Assembly (NCBI GenBank): GCA_037903475.1
Contig: JBAJFG010000289.1
Coordinates: forward strand, 1 to 64,000
Source of the DNA: Ancylostoma caninum
Taxonomy: Eukaryota > Nematoda > Chromadorea > Rhabditida > Ancylostomatidae
Length of the DNA stretch: 64,000 bases
Direction of reading: 5' to 3'
Shown here piece by piece: positions 10,959-23,492 of this stretch. The stretch's first letter is position 1. Each line of letters starts with the position of its first letter. Made by a program: the position numbers and the translations under genes. The notes under the pieces were generated by a model that was not told the origin of the DNA, did not search any database, and saw only the letters and a program-made list of their open reading frames with translations.

Positions 10959-13465
10959 ATGGAGGAAGCCTTGAGGAAGGCCCTCAACGACGAGGTGAAG
11001 CCGTTTGGTCGAGGAGGAGGTGGCTGCATCAATTCCGGGCGTGGTTATGAGACGAAATCTCTTGGCAAGATATTCGTCAAATCAAATATAAAGAAAGGCG
11101 TGAGTTTTACCTTCTAGTTCAGTTTCTTTGAGCACTCGTTTCAATTTCTTCTGCAATTTCTGTCTTTATTACTTCCTAGCGACCTGTTGATTACTAATTT
11201 TTCAATCCGGCCTGGCACATGACTATATCTGGTGCCTTACCCAGATATTAACCGGGTTCATGCCAGTCATATTTCAAAAACTAGCAAAAGTTTCAACACG
11301 TGTAACGCATGTCTTGAAACTTCTGCTAGCTTACGGGATATGACTGGCACGAACTTTGTTCCTTTAGAACAACATTTATCGATGAGGATATTGTGGTTGG
11401 CTAAAAAGTGAAAAAGAAACTAATCTTCTCTTAGTTACATGCGACTAGACACATGATAATCGCTCTCATGTCAGCTGTGCGATTTGATAATTAGAGCCAA
11501 ATTGCTAAAATGATAAAAATGGCTTTGCAATTAGAATGGCTCGGTAAGGGATTTTGCGGATAAAAAGTGGTAAAAACTCATTCACAATGGAAATTGGTAA
11601 GGTGTAAAGTTGGCCATATCCTTCCACGCCTTTTATTGATCTGTATATGCGATTATTGTCTATTAATTTTTGAATTATGTACCATATGGAGTACACTTGC
11701 ATTTCAATTTTCACTCGCAATTTTTTGTTTATACCTTGAGCAAGCGCTGATGCTCCAGAATTGGAAATTACGCTCCTCAATTCTTCAAGGACTACATTTC
11801 TTATAGAGCCATGCATTCGAACAGCGCTGCAAGAAGAAAAGATGGAGTGATTTTTTCAGTCAGATGTCATGTTCCGTGGAGAATTTGCCTCTCTAAAAGC
11901 AATGCTCGAAACTGGTGCAGTGCGTGTGCCGAGACCTATTAGTGTTCTGAATCTTGGAGGTGAGTTCTTTTAGGGCGAAGTGGTCGTGCATATCCAATAG
12001 ACTATGCTTTCTTTTTTTTCAAAGACCATGATTTTTGAATTTACACTGGTTCAGCTCATGGGTGGGCACTAGTGACTGACTACATCGAAATGGGTGGTGG
12101 AAACCGTCAGGATCTGGTGAAACTCGGGACGCAGCTGGCAAGGTCATAATATAAAAATGTAATCCTGTTTTTCTATACGGGAACATATTTTTTAGACATT
12201 CATGTGGTAAGTATGACACCGTCGCATTATGACTTCCGTTCTTCTCCGTTTCATTCATAGATGCCCTTCTTTTGTCTCTTCAGAATGCATAAACATAATG
12301 AAGATTGCCTACAAGCTTCGGAACGTTCTGAAAGCTTCGTCGGGGGAGGACATACCACAGGAAATTATAAGCAAGGCGTGAAACAGTTTGGATTCCATAC
12401 ATCAACATGCTGTGGATTCATACCTCAGAACAATGAGTGGTCTGATGATTGGGCGGTAAGTGATTTGAAAAGAAAATATGTCTCTTCAGTGCGAGTTTTC
12501 TTTTTAGAGCTTCTTCGTGAGAAACCGTCTGAAGCTTCAAGTTGACTTATTGATCGAGGTAGGTCCGTTGAAAAAATCATATGTTTGGTCACTTTCTTCT
12601 TGAGAAAGGATGGGATTTTCTAGAAAGGTGATAGAGATATCAAGAACATATGGCCGGAACTAGAAAGAAAGGCTACGGAGCTTCTGGCTCCATGCGCTGG
12701 TGTTGTGCCAGCACTGATTCACGGGGACCTGTGGGGCGGCAACTGGTCCAGCTGTGACGATGGCCCAGGTATGACAGTGTTCTAATACGGCTTTAATTCA
12801 AATTTTTGGATCACTGTATAATTTCCTCGGTGTATACGAGATCGTTGGCTGGCTTTACATAAGAGCTTGGACGAACATAGCTTGTAGTTATTTTTTTTTT
12901 GATCACATCTTTTTTGTTCGATATTGAAGCACAACAGGATTTCCCGGTATGCTGCTTTGGTAAAACCTCGAAATTTTGGCTGGTATAATCGTGTTTCGGC
13001 ATTTGAAGAAAAAAAAGTGAAGTAAGATTTGTTTTTGCTGATGGGAGTGCTAGCATAATGTGATTCGGGCGTCTCCTACAATACGCGAATTTTCTTCCAA
13101 AAGAAATAGTGTGCCTTCAGTTATCTTCGATCCAGCGAGCTCGTTCTGTGATCCAGAATTCGAGCAGGGGATCATGAATATGTTTGGTGGGTATGGCAGC
13201 GACTTCTGGGCCGAGTATCATAAGGTTTTACCAGCGAGACCTGGGAGGAAACAGCGTGTCCTGCTCTATGAACTGTTCCATCATCTCAATCACTGGTGGG
13301 TCTTTGTTTTTTCTTTTTCTTGCTTCCCTTTCCTTCCGGAAAATTTGTTCCGCTTCTTCAGAATTCAATGTAATTCAATGTGGTCGTGAGAGTTTCAGGA
13401 ATCACTTTGGATCGTCTTACAAAGGCTCTTCAATGTCGATAATCAGCCAGATCACCAGTGCGTAA
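10959..13465 (+). CDS. Fructosamine-3-kinase / ketosamine-3-kinase family protein
   Basis: This family phosphorylates sugar residues attached to protein amines by glycation so that they fall off, a cytosolic protein-repair reaction. Eight exons with agreeing phases: 10959-11099, 11860-11959, 12055-12142, 12284-12455, 12508-12558, 12624-12768, 13121-13295, 13399-13465. They give 312 codons, close to the usual 309. Visible family motifs are 'GGGCINSGRGYET' near the N-terminus (glycine-rich, nucleotide side), 'YKQGVKQFGFHTSTCCGF', the catalytic 'HGDLWGGNW' (aminoglycoside-kinase-type HGD loop), 'VIFDPAS' (metal-binding D) and the C-terminal 'LFHHLNHWNHFGSSYKGSS'. The loop and metal residues are intact, so it should be active. 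FN3K and FN3KRP cannot be told apart here; invertebrates usually have one gene. An ATTAAA at about 13605 may be the poly(A) signal. Confidence 0.95.
11255..11352. repeat. Fold-back sequence in fructosamine kinase intron 1
   Basis: CATGCCAGTCATATTTC followed by ACTAGCAAAAGTTTCA is inverted 50-80 bases later as TGAAACTTCTGCTAGC and ATATGACTGGCACG. This makes a hairpin with arms of about 40 imperfect bases, probably a small decayed inverted-repeat element. Confidence 0.6.
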
Positions 13466-14185
13466 TCGCTCAGGAACGGTGCACAATGAGAGTATTATAG
13501 TTTTATAACCGATTTTTTTTTGCCTGTAAGCCTTAAGTGACATTTTTGTCTAAACGTTTCGTTCATTTGTTGTCGCATAAAAATTTAGGAGCATTGGTTC
13601 ATGTATTAAAGTTCGTCACCTTCTAATAACACAGATTAGTGTCGCTTCTTAGGCATAGAAATCACCATTGTTTACATGAAGCTTGTTGATTTTATGCCCA
13701 TGTTTCCTCGTTCTCGTATGTTTTCAATTTTGTTGTGAACCACTTAAATATTGCATCAGTTTTCACTTCCCTTTGGGAACGTTTATTGTTTTCCTTCTTA
13801 CCCATGATTTTTTTGTTGCAAGAATGGTAAAATCTGTACTCACCGTCTTGCAGGCATGTTCTGCGTTTTGCCGTTATTGAAACTGATTGCAGCATTCAAG
13901 TTGTTCTTTTCGTGCATTAAGCCCTTAGGGCTACTATGTGTGCAAGGGTTCGCTATTTTAGTGATGTTGACTCTTCACTTGCTTGGGTAGATGTAAAGAA
14001 GTTCTGGTGCCTATCACTTGCGTAGTTTACATAGTTATGATTCTGCGGTAGTGTGATTCAAATATGTGTAATCGTAGAAATGAATAGTATCATAATACAT
14101 TGTTCTGCGAATTGGTTGGTTCCAAATATTTCGAAAGCTTTTCGTCTCGTTCACCTAAGGATTTCAATGATTTCATACGTACATA
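13466..14185. other. Intergenic DNA, no gene seen
   Basis: AT-rich 3' flank of the kinase gene. No gene or RNA is supported. Confidence 0.5.
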
Positions 14186-14454
14186 CAGTGAGCGTCAATG
14201 GGAGTGCGTTTTTTGCAGACTCGGGAAGCACACTGCGCGACCGCGCCGCTTGCGCTGGAATCGTCGCCATGGCAACAAACCAAAGGGTTTTCTTTATTGC
14301 CAGATAGTTTTCTTGATAGCTGAAATCAAATAGGAAGGAAAGTTATTAAAAGTACGCTGATCTGCCATTGCGATGGTGATTCCAGCCGGAGCGGTGCGAC
14401 CGCACCGCGTGCTTCCCAAGTTCGTGAAAAACGCACATTCATCGACGCTCAATG
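14186..14454. mobile_element. MITE, CAGTG(A/G)(A/G)CGTC family, intergenic copy 2
   Basis: The left arm CAGTGAGCGTCAATGGGAGT, then GCGTTTTTTGCAGACTCGGGAA, is inverted at the right end. TA flanks both ends (14184-14185 and 14455-14456). The inner arms carry GCGCGACCGCGCCGC and its counterpart. The length of about 270 bases matches its relatives at 8120, 23770 and 58103. Confidence 0.85.
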
Positions 14455-15160
14455 TATGTATGTACAGTGCCTCGTCCTCAAGGTGCACCACCTAGGACGC
14501 CACGTGTGATCTCAGTCGTTGCGCCTTGAGGAAGAGGCGGATCGAAGGCACTGTAAGTGCTCTCTGTTGGTAGTAGCAGTCCTTTGTAGAGCTCTCTGAC
14601 TCACTTAAGCTGTTGCGAATATATTAGAGCACTATTAAGTTCTTGGTTTCTGAACATAGCGCCAAGAGCTCGTTTATTTCGCATCTCTAATCAATCTTCT
14701 CATGCATAAATTTTTATACACCAGTACTCGACTGTCGTTACCTTTGAGAGATCGTAGTACTTGTTCACAAAGTATGAAACATTGTTAGAGGTTTGGTGGC
14801 GCTAATCAGCACTTTTTTAACTGTTACGTGCCTAACTGAACCCTAACCAGGTTTTGTGTCCATCTTTTTAACTACTTCCATTGCTTGTCATTGTTGAGCG
14901 CTTTTGAACCTTCAGATGAGGATATCGCACTGCGGTGCAGATGGTTGGCAATTTCTCAGTTTCACTCCTCCCACATTCGCACTCTGCACCCTCAAACGCC
15001 ATTCCTTTATTCTCACTGGCGCTGTCAAGTTTAGCTAGCAACCCATCTCCTTCATCAGTTCAGAATTATAATATTTGGGTGTTCACAGTTTTATTAGGTT
15101 CCAGTATTCTTCACATGCGTCCTTTTTGGATAAAACTGAATAGCAACTTGCATTAGCCGT
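14455..15160. other. Intergenic DNA, no gene seen
   Basis: No gene or repeat family could be supported. Confidence 0.45.
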
Positions 15161-15164
15161 AGCG

Positions 15165-15360
15165 TTATTAGCGTCGCACAGTGGTAAGGGGCCCGTCCTT
15201 CGCTGTGATGGTTCCATCCCACTACAAGCCAAGCAAGCCTCACGGACTCGGTGAATAGGTACCAGAACGCCGACCACTTGATCCTTTGTCCATATTTAGT
15301 CAGATCTGCGAAATTTGTGCCTGTAGTATCAATGTTCATAGTCTTTTTCTGCGCAGACAT
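15165..15360 (+). mobile_element. Probable tRNA-derived SINE
   Basis: TAGCGTCGCACAGTGGTAAGG resembles a polymerase III A box region, and GGTTCCATCCC about 30 bases later resembles a B box (GGTTCRANYCC). A non-tRNA tail follows. The acceptor stem does not pair properly, so it is not a working tRNA gene. No second full copy was found in this window. Confidence 0.5.
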
Positions 15361-16975
15361 GAATGTAGCATATGAGGAAGTTTTTATTAATTGTAATGGT
15401 CTCCTTTCCTAGCGGATTCTTTACATGACAGCCGAGTTTGCCGTGGCGAGCCTAGACTTTGCCCGAATCTTTCCATTTCGAAATTTTATCGTACTTTATA
15501 TTATAGATTTCACTTCATTTACCGCTCACTAGGCCATTATTGATGCATCACCATTGTTCGATTAATTTCAGTAATAAATGCGGAAGTGACAGAACTAGCT
15601 AAATACTGTATGATCGCGTCTCCCTGATTTTTTAAAGTGTCGCAGCGTGCAACCACAACAATAGGGACGCGACGTGGCATTTGAAATAGGACAATAAGGC
15701 ATTCCTGCATTGCTCAATTTTGATTCATTGCATTTTTCCCATTATCATCAAGAAATTCGTGCGTAACGTTAAAAAATGTGGTTTTGATCTATTTCTGTGT
15801 AAGAATATCTTTCGAGTTGTTTCTTTTCGTTTAGATTTGTTCTGATTCTTCGAGCTAAGCTAGTTTTCAGGGGATCCTTCCCTGGGGTACCGTTCAGCTT
15901 CATCCTACCGCTAGGCACTGCGATATCCAGCGGAGAAACCTGTTGTGGATAGAGTACACTACTTCGATTGAAACTTTGTGTGTTGTTGTATGCAGGAATG
16001 TCATAGAATCAAAATCATCATGTTTGAAACAATGGAGACGTGGCAATTTCCTCAGTTTTGGTATATAGTGTTGGTGACAGTGAAATTGTTTACTTGAAAA
16101 TTTTATTGTGGCATGCAAAAAATATTGATTACGGAGAACCTTTCAAGCAGGTGCCGCCTGCATTGTGCATTTTCCTTGAATTGTGCGAACCAGTTTCGTA
16201 TACGTGAATGGTGAGAATTCTGCTCAGGTGTGATGTATTGCTGTGACACTTCTTCTGAGCATGATCGAATAAGCGTTACTCCTTATTCGTTTTGAAGGTG
16301 TTCACCGTTAGGCGTTCGGAGTAGTTTTTATTACAGTTTTTTGGCCGGTGAACAGTACTACCCAACGCCCCATCTCGTTTTTTAAGAAAAAAATGAATGT
16401 TAACCTCTAGCATGTGCTGACCTAGGTGTAAATTCGAATTATACACATCATATGCTCTACAAATGTCTATAACTAGAGGATTGACTCATAAACCTGTTGT
16501 CCCAAAAGCCTTACATAAGTTAGCATAAAAAATTTTCAGCAGAGCTGGTTACGAGGAAAATAAAGTAAAAATTAAACCGGGGTTATGGGTTACCTTTCCA
16601 TTCACCAAAAGCGCGATCTATCGTTCCATAGCTCTCTTCTTGAGACAATTCTGCAGGTTTATTCTTTTTTCTCTTCATATACTGTCCCTTCCGTATGATT
16701 AACTTTTTTTCCGAGTTTTATCACGAGTTTTACTAATTGTATGCGTCTGTTGATAACATCTGACCTAGCAGCTGAAACTGGCTTTTTTGTTTTCCATCAG
16801 AACTACGTTTCTCTTTTTGTCTTCCTTTCTGCTTCCTCTTCCTCTCTGCTTCATCACTATCCTTTTGATGGATTTCATTCGACGTAGTAAAGCAGTGTTA
16901 TTGAACCAAACGTTTCTCCACTATTTTTTTCCTCATCGCCACTACGCTGTCACTTGAGCATTCAGCGATTCTTCC
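15361..16975. other. Intergenic DNA upstream of the MFSD5-like gene
   Basis: No gene is seen. A likely spliced-leader acceptor, ATTCAG ending at 16965, lies 10 bases before the next ATG. Confidence 0.45.
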
Positions 16976-19900
16976 ATGTTCGACGTTCATTTGTTGGCAT
17001 GGATTTGGTGTGGAGTGTGCGCAGCTGCTAGCGTGTTCGTCGCCAATACAAGAAGAAAGAATCATCCACGTGATGCGGCTGAGAACAATGCAGAGTTCCG
17101 TGGACTGCAGCGAAGATTTCTTTTTCCCTACTTGGTGGTGCTCTTCTCGGAAAGCCTTCAGGTTGGTTCTTTTTTCGATCTACCTTGCTTTTTACCTATT
17201 TTTTTCGTATCTTATTCGTTGGAATAGTTTGGAGGGGACTTGAGCAGCATGTAATTGTCGCACTCAATACTTAAAGCTACTTCGAAGCGTTGAGTAGTAG
17301 CGAAAATTGTCTACTTGAAAGTCTGAAGGTTTTCAAACTGCCTCGTCAAACTAAAATGAATCATGTGAACTGAAATTTGGGGAGTCGGTTCCCAAATAGG
17401 CTAAGTGCGCTAGACACCAGCCTCGTTATATTCAGGACCAAGTTTGCTTCATTTTTTCATGAATTATCCTATTCACGCTCTGATAGGTTAACAGTCATCA
17501 TGAGATAGTAATTATTAGGACGATTCCAGATATACCAGCTAGTTGCCGACTCTCGGCTCATTTCTGAAGATAATTAGGCAGGGTACTTGATCATTTACTA
17601 GCATGAGAAGAAAACTGGAGGGTTTTGCGAGCGAAATCGGTGTATAGAACAATTTTGCGCTCCCAAAGTATACACGAACTACCTCAAGATGTTAAAAAGA
17701 AAGTGTATGATAATTTCTCCTAAAAGTCCTGTTATTCGTGGAATAAAGAGCTGCGTGAGAATATTTGATTTTTTTTTCGAATTACTGCTAGAAGGGCTTC
17801 TAGTTTTCTATCCTGTTTGTGTTTATGTGGTAAACATATTTAATTTGAAAGTGAAAAAGTTACTCATGCTAGGCAAGCTTTTTTTAACCTGAGGTTTTAC
17901 TTTTGCTAATAGTTTAGATGTTAAAAAATGCAGAAATTTGTTCCACGTTTCCAGTATTGGTACGCTCTGTTTCTTTTTAGGCGCCATACCTTTATGCATT
18001 CTACTACGATTTGCGTTACTTAACCTCACAAATCGCTGTCCTCTATGTGATTGGTCTCGTTTCCAACATGATGTTCAGCTTCTATTGTGTGCACCTTTCC
18101 GCCAGATATGGTGAGAACTAGTCACCTTTGAGAATCTTATTTCTCAGTAGAAATCTGCTTTGAACCCATTGTCCTCAGGTCGGAAAGCCCTGTGCTTGCT
18201 CTGCATGGTTGCTGGATGTCTCGGTTGCGCATGCAAGTTCTTCCCATCATTCGTCATTCTTTTCATTGGACGCGTCCTTGACGGTCTTTTTGCAGCTCTG
18301 GTTACCAGTCCTTTCCAGCAATGGTAATTTTTTTCCAGTTCGGTTTATTTCTCCTAGCAACGTGAAAATTCCGAGAATCATTCAACAATATGATACAGGT
18401 ACGTCGACGAACATCAAGTTTCGTTTGATTTTCCGCCAGAATGGATACAGTCGACTTTCTTGATACTCTCGCTTGGTGCCGGCTTTCTATCAGTGACAGC
18501 TGGAGTGACTTCTCATATTGTTGTTGGAATTTCAAAAGTGATCGCCATTCCGTATCTGCTTTCCATCTGCTCATTAATTATTGGTATTTATTCCTTTAGT
18601 TTTTTAATCAATAGAGTTCAAAAAAAATTTTTTTTGACTCGTAACCTTCGACCTCATCGTAGGATTCTTGCAGAGTTTGAATGGAGTGGGAATACGTTTC
18701 TGAATGCCCGCTAGCATAGCCTAGCGCAAAATAGCCTGAAATGAAAGAATGCCTATTCAATTCAATAGTTACCCAACTCGTGATGGATGTGCATTCTTCC
18801 ATTTTAGGATACTTTGAGGGACATGTTGGAACAACGCTTGGATGGGAGCTTCGAAAGCACTGCCAGCGCCCGTCCGCGCTGCCTGCTTCGAACTCTGCGA
18901 GAATCCTTACATAATGCATGGAAACATCTGAAAATTTCCTAAAAACTTCCAACTAGGAAGTAAATTCATGAATACATTTGAATGTTTGGGTTAGTTGTTA
19001 AGTAAGTACGTGTTTTCAGGCGGTGTTTTCATTTTCACACAGTGGAAGGAAAATCATGCTGTTGATGCACCACTGCCATTCAAGAATGTTATTGGCAAGG
19101 CACTATCGGTAATAAGAATAATTTTGTTGCTTTTCTTTGCGCTAATTTAATAATTCGTACTGATAGTAATTTTGCATTAGTGGTAGTAATTTTGATTTTT
19201 TTAAAAATTATTTCACTCATCTTTAAGTGTTTGACTCGAAATCCTGGTCAGTACGCTCACGCACTTGTCGACTACCATAGAGAAATACAAGTTTGTTAAG
19301 GTGATCCGCTCAAATCCGATAGCGCTGGTGATAAGTGTAACTTCATGTTGCGCTGAGATGGCGATTCAGATGTTTGTGTTTGTGTGGGCACCGCTGTTTA
19401 TTAGAGCTGAACATAGCGGTACGAGGTGCTGAGCCTGGCCTGCCCTTTCTTGTCTACGCTTATTATGTTTACCTCTGATAAACAGTGCTATTTAGCCTTT
19501 ATACGCTTGGAGTGATCTACGCTTCTTTTGTCGCTTCCTATCTTGCTGGGTTGCTGTTGTACTCTTCGGTCGCGAAGAAACTCAGGAATGCGCGACTTCT
19601 TGTGTCGTCAATGGTCGTCGCTTTCATTGTGCTCATTGTTGCGTACGTTTTTCCCACAGTCTCAACATTTTTCGTAGGGAAGAAATCTTCGGAAGACTAG
19701 AGCTGTGATTAAGTGCTTAAGCACTAAGTACTATTAAGTACCTAAGTACCTCAAGTTCTAGTCTTAGTTCAAATCATTGTCTTCTCATGTGTCAAAACAT
19801 TTTATATCCCTTCTACTAGTGAACGCACGTGTTATAACTGTCCATGGAAAGTGAAAATACTGGCACTCACATTTTACGTACCGCAGCACTGAGAATCTGG

Positions 19901-21603
19901 AATTTTTTCGCTACCTTCGATAGAGCCCGGGGTACTCGCATTCTTCGCTAACCGACCTTATGATGTAGAGCGTTGGAGGAAAGGAATCGGGGATGCGAGA
20001 AGGGGATACATCTCGTCCGCTCAACATATTATATACTTGATGTCAAGCAGTGAAAAGTTGAACTGACATTGACATGCGATTTGTTTTGGGTGTAGCCAGG
20101 AAAGCAACAGCCAGTACATAGTAGGGTGTCGAAAGCCCACCTTCCATGCAAACCGGGAATTCGCGTCGAAGTCTCGTGGTAGAGGATCAAAAATGATTGA
20201 AACAGAAGCGGTTGTCCATCGAGAAGAACACGAGTTTATGGTACAGAGCGACAATTGTGGTACCTTGAAAAGCGGGGCATTATTCGTCAACATGCAAGCT
20301 TCGAGTGTCGTAGATATGGTTTACGCTAACTTTGCCATTGACTTTCATGTTTATTTTTGAGCGTACAGTACGCATCCGACCTAAGTAACCCGACAAGTTC
20401 AACAGTCATTGAAATTGCGTTGTTATCACCAGCCACAGAATCACGAGAAATCGTGGAAGATTCTCATATGTGTAGATGAAAACAGAATTGTTGGGATCCC
20501 AAGTAAAAACGGATATGCTTGAAGGCTTTGGAGTTTCGGTTGAAATATTACTAGGTATTACTAGGTACATGTATAGTATGGTAGATGACACACAGGGTGT
20601 GCAGCGGGTCTGTCAGATAGTTGTTACAGTCCAGCGGTTATTAAACCACCTGTATTATGTATATCAGGCGACCATATTTTATTACATCTTAAGACTGTTT
20701 CTAAATAAAACCCTTCAAAATCCATTTTAGAATACGTGAACTGCCATTCCTCAATAACAACTGGACAGCGACTCGTTTTGAACGGGTTTTCCTATGCCTA
20801 GTAGTATTCGAAATGGCTTGCGGTGTCTACACTCCTGCCATGGAGGCTTTGCAGGTAAGCCTTCAATTTTTTGAAGGATTTCATCGAGGAAGTGAGATAA
20901 GTAAATTACAATTTCAGGCTACTGTTCTACCGTTTCTGCATCAACGTTCAGTTCTTCTCGCGCTTGTTCGCCTACCATTGACATTCTTCGTCTCCCTGTC
21001 AATTCTCACGTTTTTCCCAACTCCAGGAGGAGAATTTAAATTGATGATATTCATTGTTGTGTGAGTTGTTTTGATAACATTCATTGCGAAAGCTCTTCTG
21101 TGATTCGCACCAGCCATTTAAGTTACCGACTACAGCCTTGCGCCTCGAGGGTCTTCTTTTTGGTTTTTTTTTCAATGAGGGGCAGTTCCTTAGCTGATTT
21201 CATTGTCTGAGAAATGTCCTATCTTGCCGAAGTGTTCGCTGAGGATTTGGTGTGACCAGGAAGTGCTTCCATAAGCGTTTCTTCTCAGCTTATTTTCGGG
21301 GTAAAGGTGTTTTGACGGGCTATGTTCTCTCAAAATACATGCAGTCAAAGCGCACCATTTGTGCTGTTCTTCAGTTTATGGTCCAATTCTTATTCTTTTT
21401 TAAATTTCCCAGTATTTCCTCCTGGATTTTTAGCTGATGCTCCCTATTCTAGGCAGCTGTTCATAGCGGCTCTGTTATCACTACTTCTGGATGCCGTGGT
21501 GATGAATCGTGGCTACGAGCAGGATCCCGATCATTTCTATCTGCCGACCACAATGTCAACGGATTCCAAGCTGCCCCCTGATAATACAATGTACATGTTT
21601 TGA
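16976..21603 (+). CDS. MFSD5-like major facilitator (molybdate-anion transporter family)
   Basis: MFSD5 proteins are 12-helix membrane carriers linked to molybdate uptake; the real substrate is uncertain. Exons: 16976-17161, 17981-18110, 18179-18323, 18399-18583, 19020-19108, 19252-19418, 19486-19642, 20731-20854, 20918-21060, 21453-21603, about 492 codons (vertebrate ~450). Family landmarks are 'FPYLVVLFSESLQAPYLYAF', 'SARYGRKALCLL' (loop 2-3 GxxxDxxGRK-like motif), 'IGRVLDGLFAALVTSPFQQW', 'FTQWKENH', 'IQMFVFVWAPLF', 'VFEMACGVYTPAMEAL', 'LLALVRLPLTFFV'. One junction (19108 to 19252) does not keep frame: the flanking exons need two extra bases, so a micro-exon, an unusual splice site or a sequence error is likely. 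The donor at 19642 (GTACGT) was chosen because it restores phase. The start is the first ATG in a hydrophobic first helix. Confidence 0.88.
18823..18910. repeat. Small inverted repeat in MFSD5-like intron 4
   Basis: GGGAGCTTCGAAAGCACTGCCAGCGC and GCGCTGCCTGCTTCGAACTCT are loosely inverted around CCGTCC. It is a GC-rich island in an AT-rich intron, probably part of an old MITE. Confidence 0.35.
19643..20730. other. Long seventh intron of the MFSD5-like gene, possible repeat content
   Basis: At 1.1 kb this is the longest intron of the gene. About 19880-20330 differs in composition from its flanks, with a minus-strand ORF of 90 codons. It resembles transposon-derived DNA but no family was recognised. 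Confidence 0.3.
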
Positions 21604-23282
21604 TCGGATCGTTAACCAGGTGACTTGTCTGCAAGTCAAATTGTGGACCGGTTATCCCAGTTTTCTACAGTTGACCATTGAAAGCTTTTTTTACTCTTTT
21701 TAAACGGGTGGTGGTGGTTAATGGGTTATCTATAGTGGACTGCTTACCCAACCTTGCACTGGTATCGGAAAGAAAAAAGTCTTCACATTCAGGAACGATC
21801 TGTCAACAGTCGTTTATGGATGAGAACATACAATTGCTACGTCAGAATGCTATTATCTTCAGTATTGGAAGGACCCCGCTTTTGTGATTTTCTTTTGAAT
21901 TTTTTTTTCAAAATATCTCAATGAGAATTATTTTATTTTCGCGAAATCTGTGATTTGATGCTTTTATTGTTTGTGAAAATTTATCTCTTCCCACTTAATA
22001 CCTTTGATTTTCTCTCTTTTCTTTTTGTTCTTGAGGAATTATGTATTTTCATTTGTTACCCTTAGATTTGTGACTCCTGAGTTCTTTTTTTTTCGATGAT
22101 GTTGAATTGGCTGCTTTATGAATATGAGGGCGTTTGTGAAACATAGCCATATAACGGGTTTTGTAGTCATTGGGTGTTAACAATCGCTGTTGTTGTAAAT
22201 TATTTGCTAATATTATTTAATGGATAAATTCCTAACATTTGATACTGTACCTGCAGCTGATCATCTGGTATCTTGCGTTTGAAGACTGACAAAACACAAT
22301 TTTTCCTGCCGTAACGATACGAGATGAACATGATCATTGTGTTAGGCATACCGAGCTCCCTTTACAAACTCTCCTTCTTTGAGGGATATTTCTTTGATAA
22401 TTTTGGTTATCTAGAAGTAGGGTATTTTCTTCGACTGCTGTTTTTGTTCGATTTCCTCCTTTAGAGAGTGTTTTGGATCTGATCTGTCATTCCAGAGAGG
22501 GAAGTCTTGCAAAGACATCCTGAGCCAGTTGGATAGCATTTTTTTGCTACGATTTTCAAGGATTAGCTCGAGACTATTTCCTTTCCTCTCTCTTTAATAT
22601 TTATTTGGATTGGATTCCTGTTTGTAATGGTGCCGTTAGATCTTTGGGAGAAGCAACTTTTGGAGATTGCTGTTGGACATCTACTGGTGGTATCTATGCG
22701 TTGATATCAGCATTGCAGCTCCAAGGGTAGTCTTCAGTTTATTGCAACTTTTTCTTTTATTTTCTCTCACGTCTCGAAATTACAAATATTAGGAATAATT
22801 TAAAGTATGTGTGATAATGCAATATCTCACTGGTCAAATTCATTTCTACGAAAGTTTGTAAAGAGCGCAGGGCCCGGATACATCATTGAGGTTACCTATG
22901 GTAAACGTGCTAAGTTACCAGATTTACCCTTTACATGACACGTGCAACACACATATCCATGTTTTTCATACGTGACGTCTATGTCCGGGTCCTATCCATG
23001 AGTATGAGATTACCCATTTTTCCTATGATGAATCGGGGCCTAGTGCTTTCAGAGCTCTTCCTTATTGCTATGAATGAGACTTGGATCCCCATTATTTTCT
23101 TCTGCTTGGACATAATTCATTGCATTTCGCTACTCGCATGACGGTAATCTGAAAAAAAAAAACAACCACCCACAAGCGATCACGTGGCATGTTTTCCTAC
23201 CCTGGCTCCGAACACATTTAGCGCCGCTTGGATTCGCTTCCGATGCTAACGACTGACTTCCGATGTGAGATCGGATCAACAC
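21604..23282. other. Intergenic DNA between the MFSD5-like gene and flp-17
   Basis: AT-rich, with T-runs and no supportable gene. The two neighbours are transcribed toward each other, so this is a shared 3' flank. Confidence 0.5.
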
Positions 23283-23288
23283 TTTATT
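23283..23288 (-). terminator. Candidate poly(A) signal of flp-17
   Basis: AATAAA on the minus strand, about 205 bases after the flp-17 stop codon. It is the nearest canonical signal downstream of that gene. Confidence 0.5.
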
Positions 23289-23492
23289 CAGCTAACATCT
23301 CTCATGCATCAGACGTTAATTTACCGTAATCATCAAGTAACAATGACGTAAATATTATACAGTATTCGGATTTCTCTTCTCTGTGGGCGGAAAACAGTCG
23401 ACGGAGATCAGCATGGAAACATGTGCCCAAGCATGTAGTAGCGTATTTCTTGACTAGATATCGATCACCACCAGGGAACAAATTGGACACGC

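Noticed and set aside
20021..20293. Minus-strand ORF of 90 codons in an MFSD5 intron, considered as a transposase fragment
   Set aside because: No transposase motif (HDNA, DLAPSDY or similar) could be found; left as possible repeat DNA.
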